Source of the DNA: an uncultured Lachnospiraceae bacterium
Lineage (GTDB): Bacteria > Bacillota > Clostridia > Lachnospirales > Lachnospiraceae
Assembly: GCA_934385475.1 (NCBI GenBank)
Contig: CAKRPS010000001.1
Coordinates: forward strand, 57,196 to 121,195
Direction of reading: 5' to 3'
DNA length: 64,000 nt
The notes under the pieces were generated by a model. That model worked only from the letters and a program-made list of their open reading frames with translations, was not told the DNA's origin and did not search any database. Shown here piece after piece: positions 63,301 to 64,000 of the stretch (within the stretch, counting starts at the first letter, position 1; each line of letters begins with the position of its first letter). The translations under genes and the position numbers were made by a program.

Positions 63301-64000
63301 TTACAATGCTACCCTCATCCTTCTTCGTCTGGTCTGTCAGATTCTCATAATATTCCACGGAAACTTTATAATCCGAGCTTGTCGATGTAACATGGAACGC
63401 ATATGTTCCGGCATCTGCGATCCCTTCCGTTGCCAGCTTATTATCTGTCACCAACGCAAGTGTAGACTTGATGGTATCCTGTGTGTCATTTCCGACTAAT
63501 GGGGATTTTCCATCCGCACCCGTCGCAATTTCAAATGTAAGATCTTCGATTCCCTTGAAAGGAACATTGTACACCTTGTGTATATCCGCAACCTTAATTG
63601 TGATCGGGCGCGGTGCAATCGTCGGCGTAACCTCCACAACTGTGGTTTCATAGGTATCGCCGTAGGTTGCTGCATCCGGCGTAAAGGTTACCAGACATTT
63701 CCTGGTATCATTCATCTGCCATATATGCGTATCATCGCCTGTCTGCACAGTCCACGTACCGGTAATGGTCTCATCACCATACCTGGCAACGCCGTCCTTC
63801 GTTATCTTTAAATCTGCAGTCTTATTACCGTAAACGCCGCTTACTTCCGGAAGTGTCGTAACCTTCGGCATCGCCTTTGTCGTGGTAAATTCAATAGCAG
63901 GCTCCGTTAATGCCGTTATATTGCCTGCCTTGTCAATGGCTGCTATCCAGACTGCAGTTTTCTTACTTGGATACAATGGAAAATAAACGTCCGGCTTTCC
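60308..64000 (-). CDS. Large Ig-like/MBG-repeat surface protein (partial, N-terminus outside window)
   Basis: 1230 codons are visible; the frame is open to the right edge, so the TTG at 63976 is not the true start. Several 75-100-residue beta-sandwich repeats of the MBG/bacterial Ig type occur (TYGDTYETTVVEVTPTI; TYGEALSSLQF; TYTHGDYLYNQVLNG). A Cys-containing repeat (CSSKGNSGKVYCLDCKQD ... CTDCGYHAEV) follows, then a Gly/Ser/Asn/Gln-rich linker and a beta domain. It ends in a single membrane segment with a basic tail (KRRRQQ) and no LPXTG. The role is inferred as adhesion or matrix structure. Confidence 0.85.
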   Translation of the reverse strand, partial: GKPDVYFPLYPSKKTAVWIAAIDKAGNITALTEPAIEFTTTKAMPKVTTLPEVSGVYGNKTADLKITKDGVARYGDETITGTWTVQTGDDTHIWQMNDTRKCLVTFTPDAATYGDTYETTVVEVTPTIAPRPITIKVADIHKVYNVPFKGIEDLTFEIATGADGKSPLVGNDTQDTIKSTLALVTDNKLATEGIADAGTYAFHVTSTSSDYKVSVEYYENLTDQTKKDEGSIVITKATGTIKTLTEFKKTQDVRYEYDGDYATFNLGVEAGHKESALQYTITDAKKANGDPITDVAEIANKLLSISADGIVTIKGAGSATITISLPESTNYTEADPLTVEVNIAKAYSNPPNIYRDFLFLRGGSDSIDLAALLPKDCGGVTYGVVKTSDSKSILEGTPTLSQDGKLSYAIKAGGAVGDEATITVPVSTANYEINTNQGILVVIKLIDQMPIEPKGSVSLKTDTLTYGEALSSLQFNSVIFVDKATGKTVPGKIAFNIPDKKLPAGQHQEEWTFTPSDDQYAPYTDCVTVTVKKAKAKLTKVSVTEEMVYHPYIQYSEDLLNDKAKTQGVVTGVDGSPVEGTWKFADPDVLQKTPQVGTRTYAIYFEPDSMPAKNYDCTDIKANVTITVKKAKPYISDVKPGTYTHGDYLYNQVLNGTAEYGNGMGSAGGDHFAKTSIFGTFTWKTPSTKLSHVESNGKTYEYIFTPNDTTSYEIVTGSVAVTVNKAGYPPRNPAGIKGIIYAARSCEKVGNVELPQDWVWDETDAEKALVEGQPTEELHAEYTGADKNNYEKTRVSISIIRSSCEHARTEVQNVVKATCSSKGNSGKVYCLDCKQDINPGYLTAKDPANHTALTETVVRAATTSQTGLRVSECTDCGYHAEVTIPKLSGGSTGGNSGNGGSAPQPESTGDNTGAGSQNTSGGSDGGSDNGNSNGATGGQGAATPVSQKPQTPAPQPAGETRSGNTQQNRTNPTDGGKQTNETAEPFIKGENGREGWEVIHDEVTAAKEGETVSVDMNGTTTVPGDILSQISGKDITLVLDMGNGITWSINGKSFTKKATGDIDFGVTCGEQAGKDIPVDVINNVTGERYAMNLTLAYDGEFGFSAVLSINMDVKNAGLYANLFYYNPESGELEFICAGQIGEDGNAELTFTHASDYTIVIDTEPMDQADAGDAVEVADTDKTPDADNAGTVEPAKEDTNTAAGWIILIVVILAVAAVAGAVVLQKRRRQQ

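Noticed and set aside
63974..63976. TTG start for the surface protein
   Set aside because: The frame continues to the window edge and no signal peptide follows it.

Overview
The window looks like a piece of a gut Lachnospiraceae-type (Clostridia, Firmicutes) chromosome. The basis is the moderate GC content, AGGAGG-type ribosome binding sites with some GTG and TTG starts, consensus sigma-A promoters, a tryptophan T-box, a dgt-dnaG-rpoD-trmK housekeeping block, a sporulation-type GerMN lipoprotein, tRNA genes without encoded CCA, and ABC sugar importers that lack a dedicated ATPase. The species cannot be named from the sequence alone.

Layout. (1) 1-900: start of an ABC substrate-binding lipoprotein behind a T-box with a UGG (Trp) specifier, then a PHP-domain gene. 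(2) 1.7-5.6 kb, minus strand: two CobW/COG0523 GTPases (one very His-rich, one fused to a DUF1980/YcgQ-like domain), ylmH and a PF06541 membrane protein. (3) 5.7-25.6 kb: a glucuronoxylan / D-glucuronate island. kdgK-eda-GH115 runs leftward and uxaC-lacI rightward from a shared promoter region with two matching 16-bp palindromes. A seven-gene leftward operon (uxuA, two permeases, binding protein, GH2, SASA acetylesterase, uxuB) diverges from a GntR/FCD regulator, with three GTATAC-type sites between them. (4) 25.6-35 kb: an ABC-2 exporter pair, a secreted S1-type protease, RNase P RNA, a TGS/uridine-kinase fusion, trmK, rpoD, dnaG and dgt. (5) 34.9-38.2 kb: an HSL esterase diverging from an acyltransferase plus DUF6320 gene, separated by an unusual hairpin array. 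(6) 38.2-39.3 kb: a GerMN lipoprotein and two tRNA-Leu genes. (7) 39.6-48.9 kb: an arabinan island with an ArsR-like regulator, a GH43 lipoprotein, an AraNPQ-like importer, GH51, a cytoplasmic GH43 and a frameshifted DUF6171 gene. (8) 49-60 kb: a glutamine amidotransferase, a TetR remnant, DUF2974, NdpA, an atypical receiver/winged-helix regulator, AGCS, SulP, MntP, a MITE-like inverted repeat, MATE and LacI. (9) 60.3-64 kb: the C-terminal part of a large Ig-like surface protein.

How the parts work together. The island at 5.7-25.6 kb encodes every step from decorated xylo-oligosaccharide to pyruvate and glyceraldehyde-3-phosphate for the uronic-acid side chain. These steps are import, deacetylation (SASA), removal of (4-O-methyl)glucuronate (GH115), then UxaC, UxuB, UxuA, KdgK and Eda. 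None of its glycoside hydrolases shows a signal peptide, so debranching is inferred to be cytoplasmic. No xylanase or xylosidase is present in the window. The arabinan island pairs one lipid-anchored GH43 outside the cell with two cytoplasmic arabinosidases and an importer. No single element is obviously an unknown system. The best leads are the dual regulator/operator architecture of the uronate island, the hairpin-array leader with the esterase-acyltransferase-DUF6320 trio, the CobW pair, the rnpB-protease junction, and two gene remnants (DUF6171, TetR).
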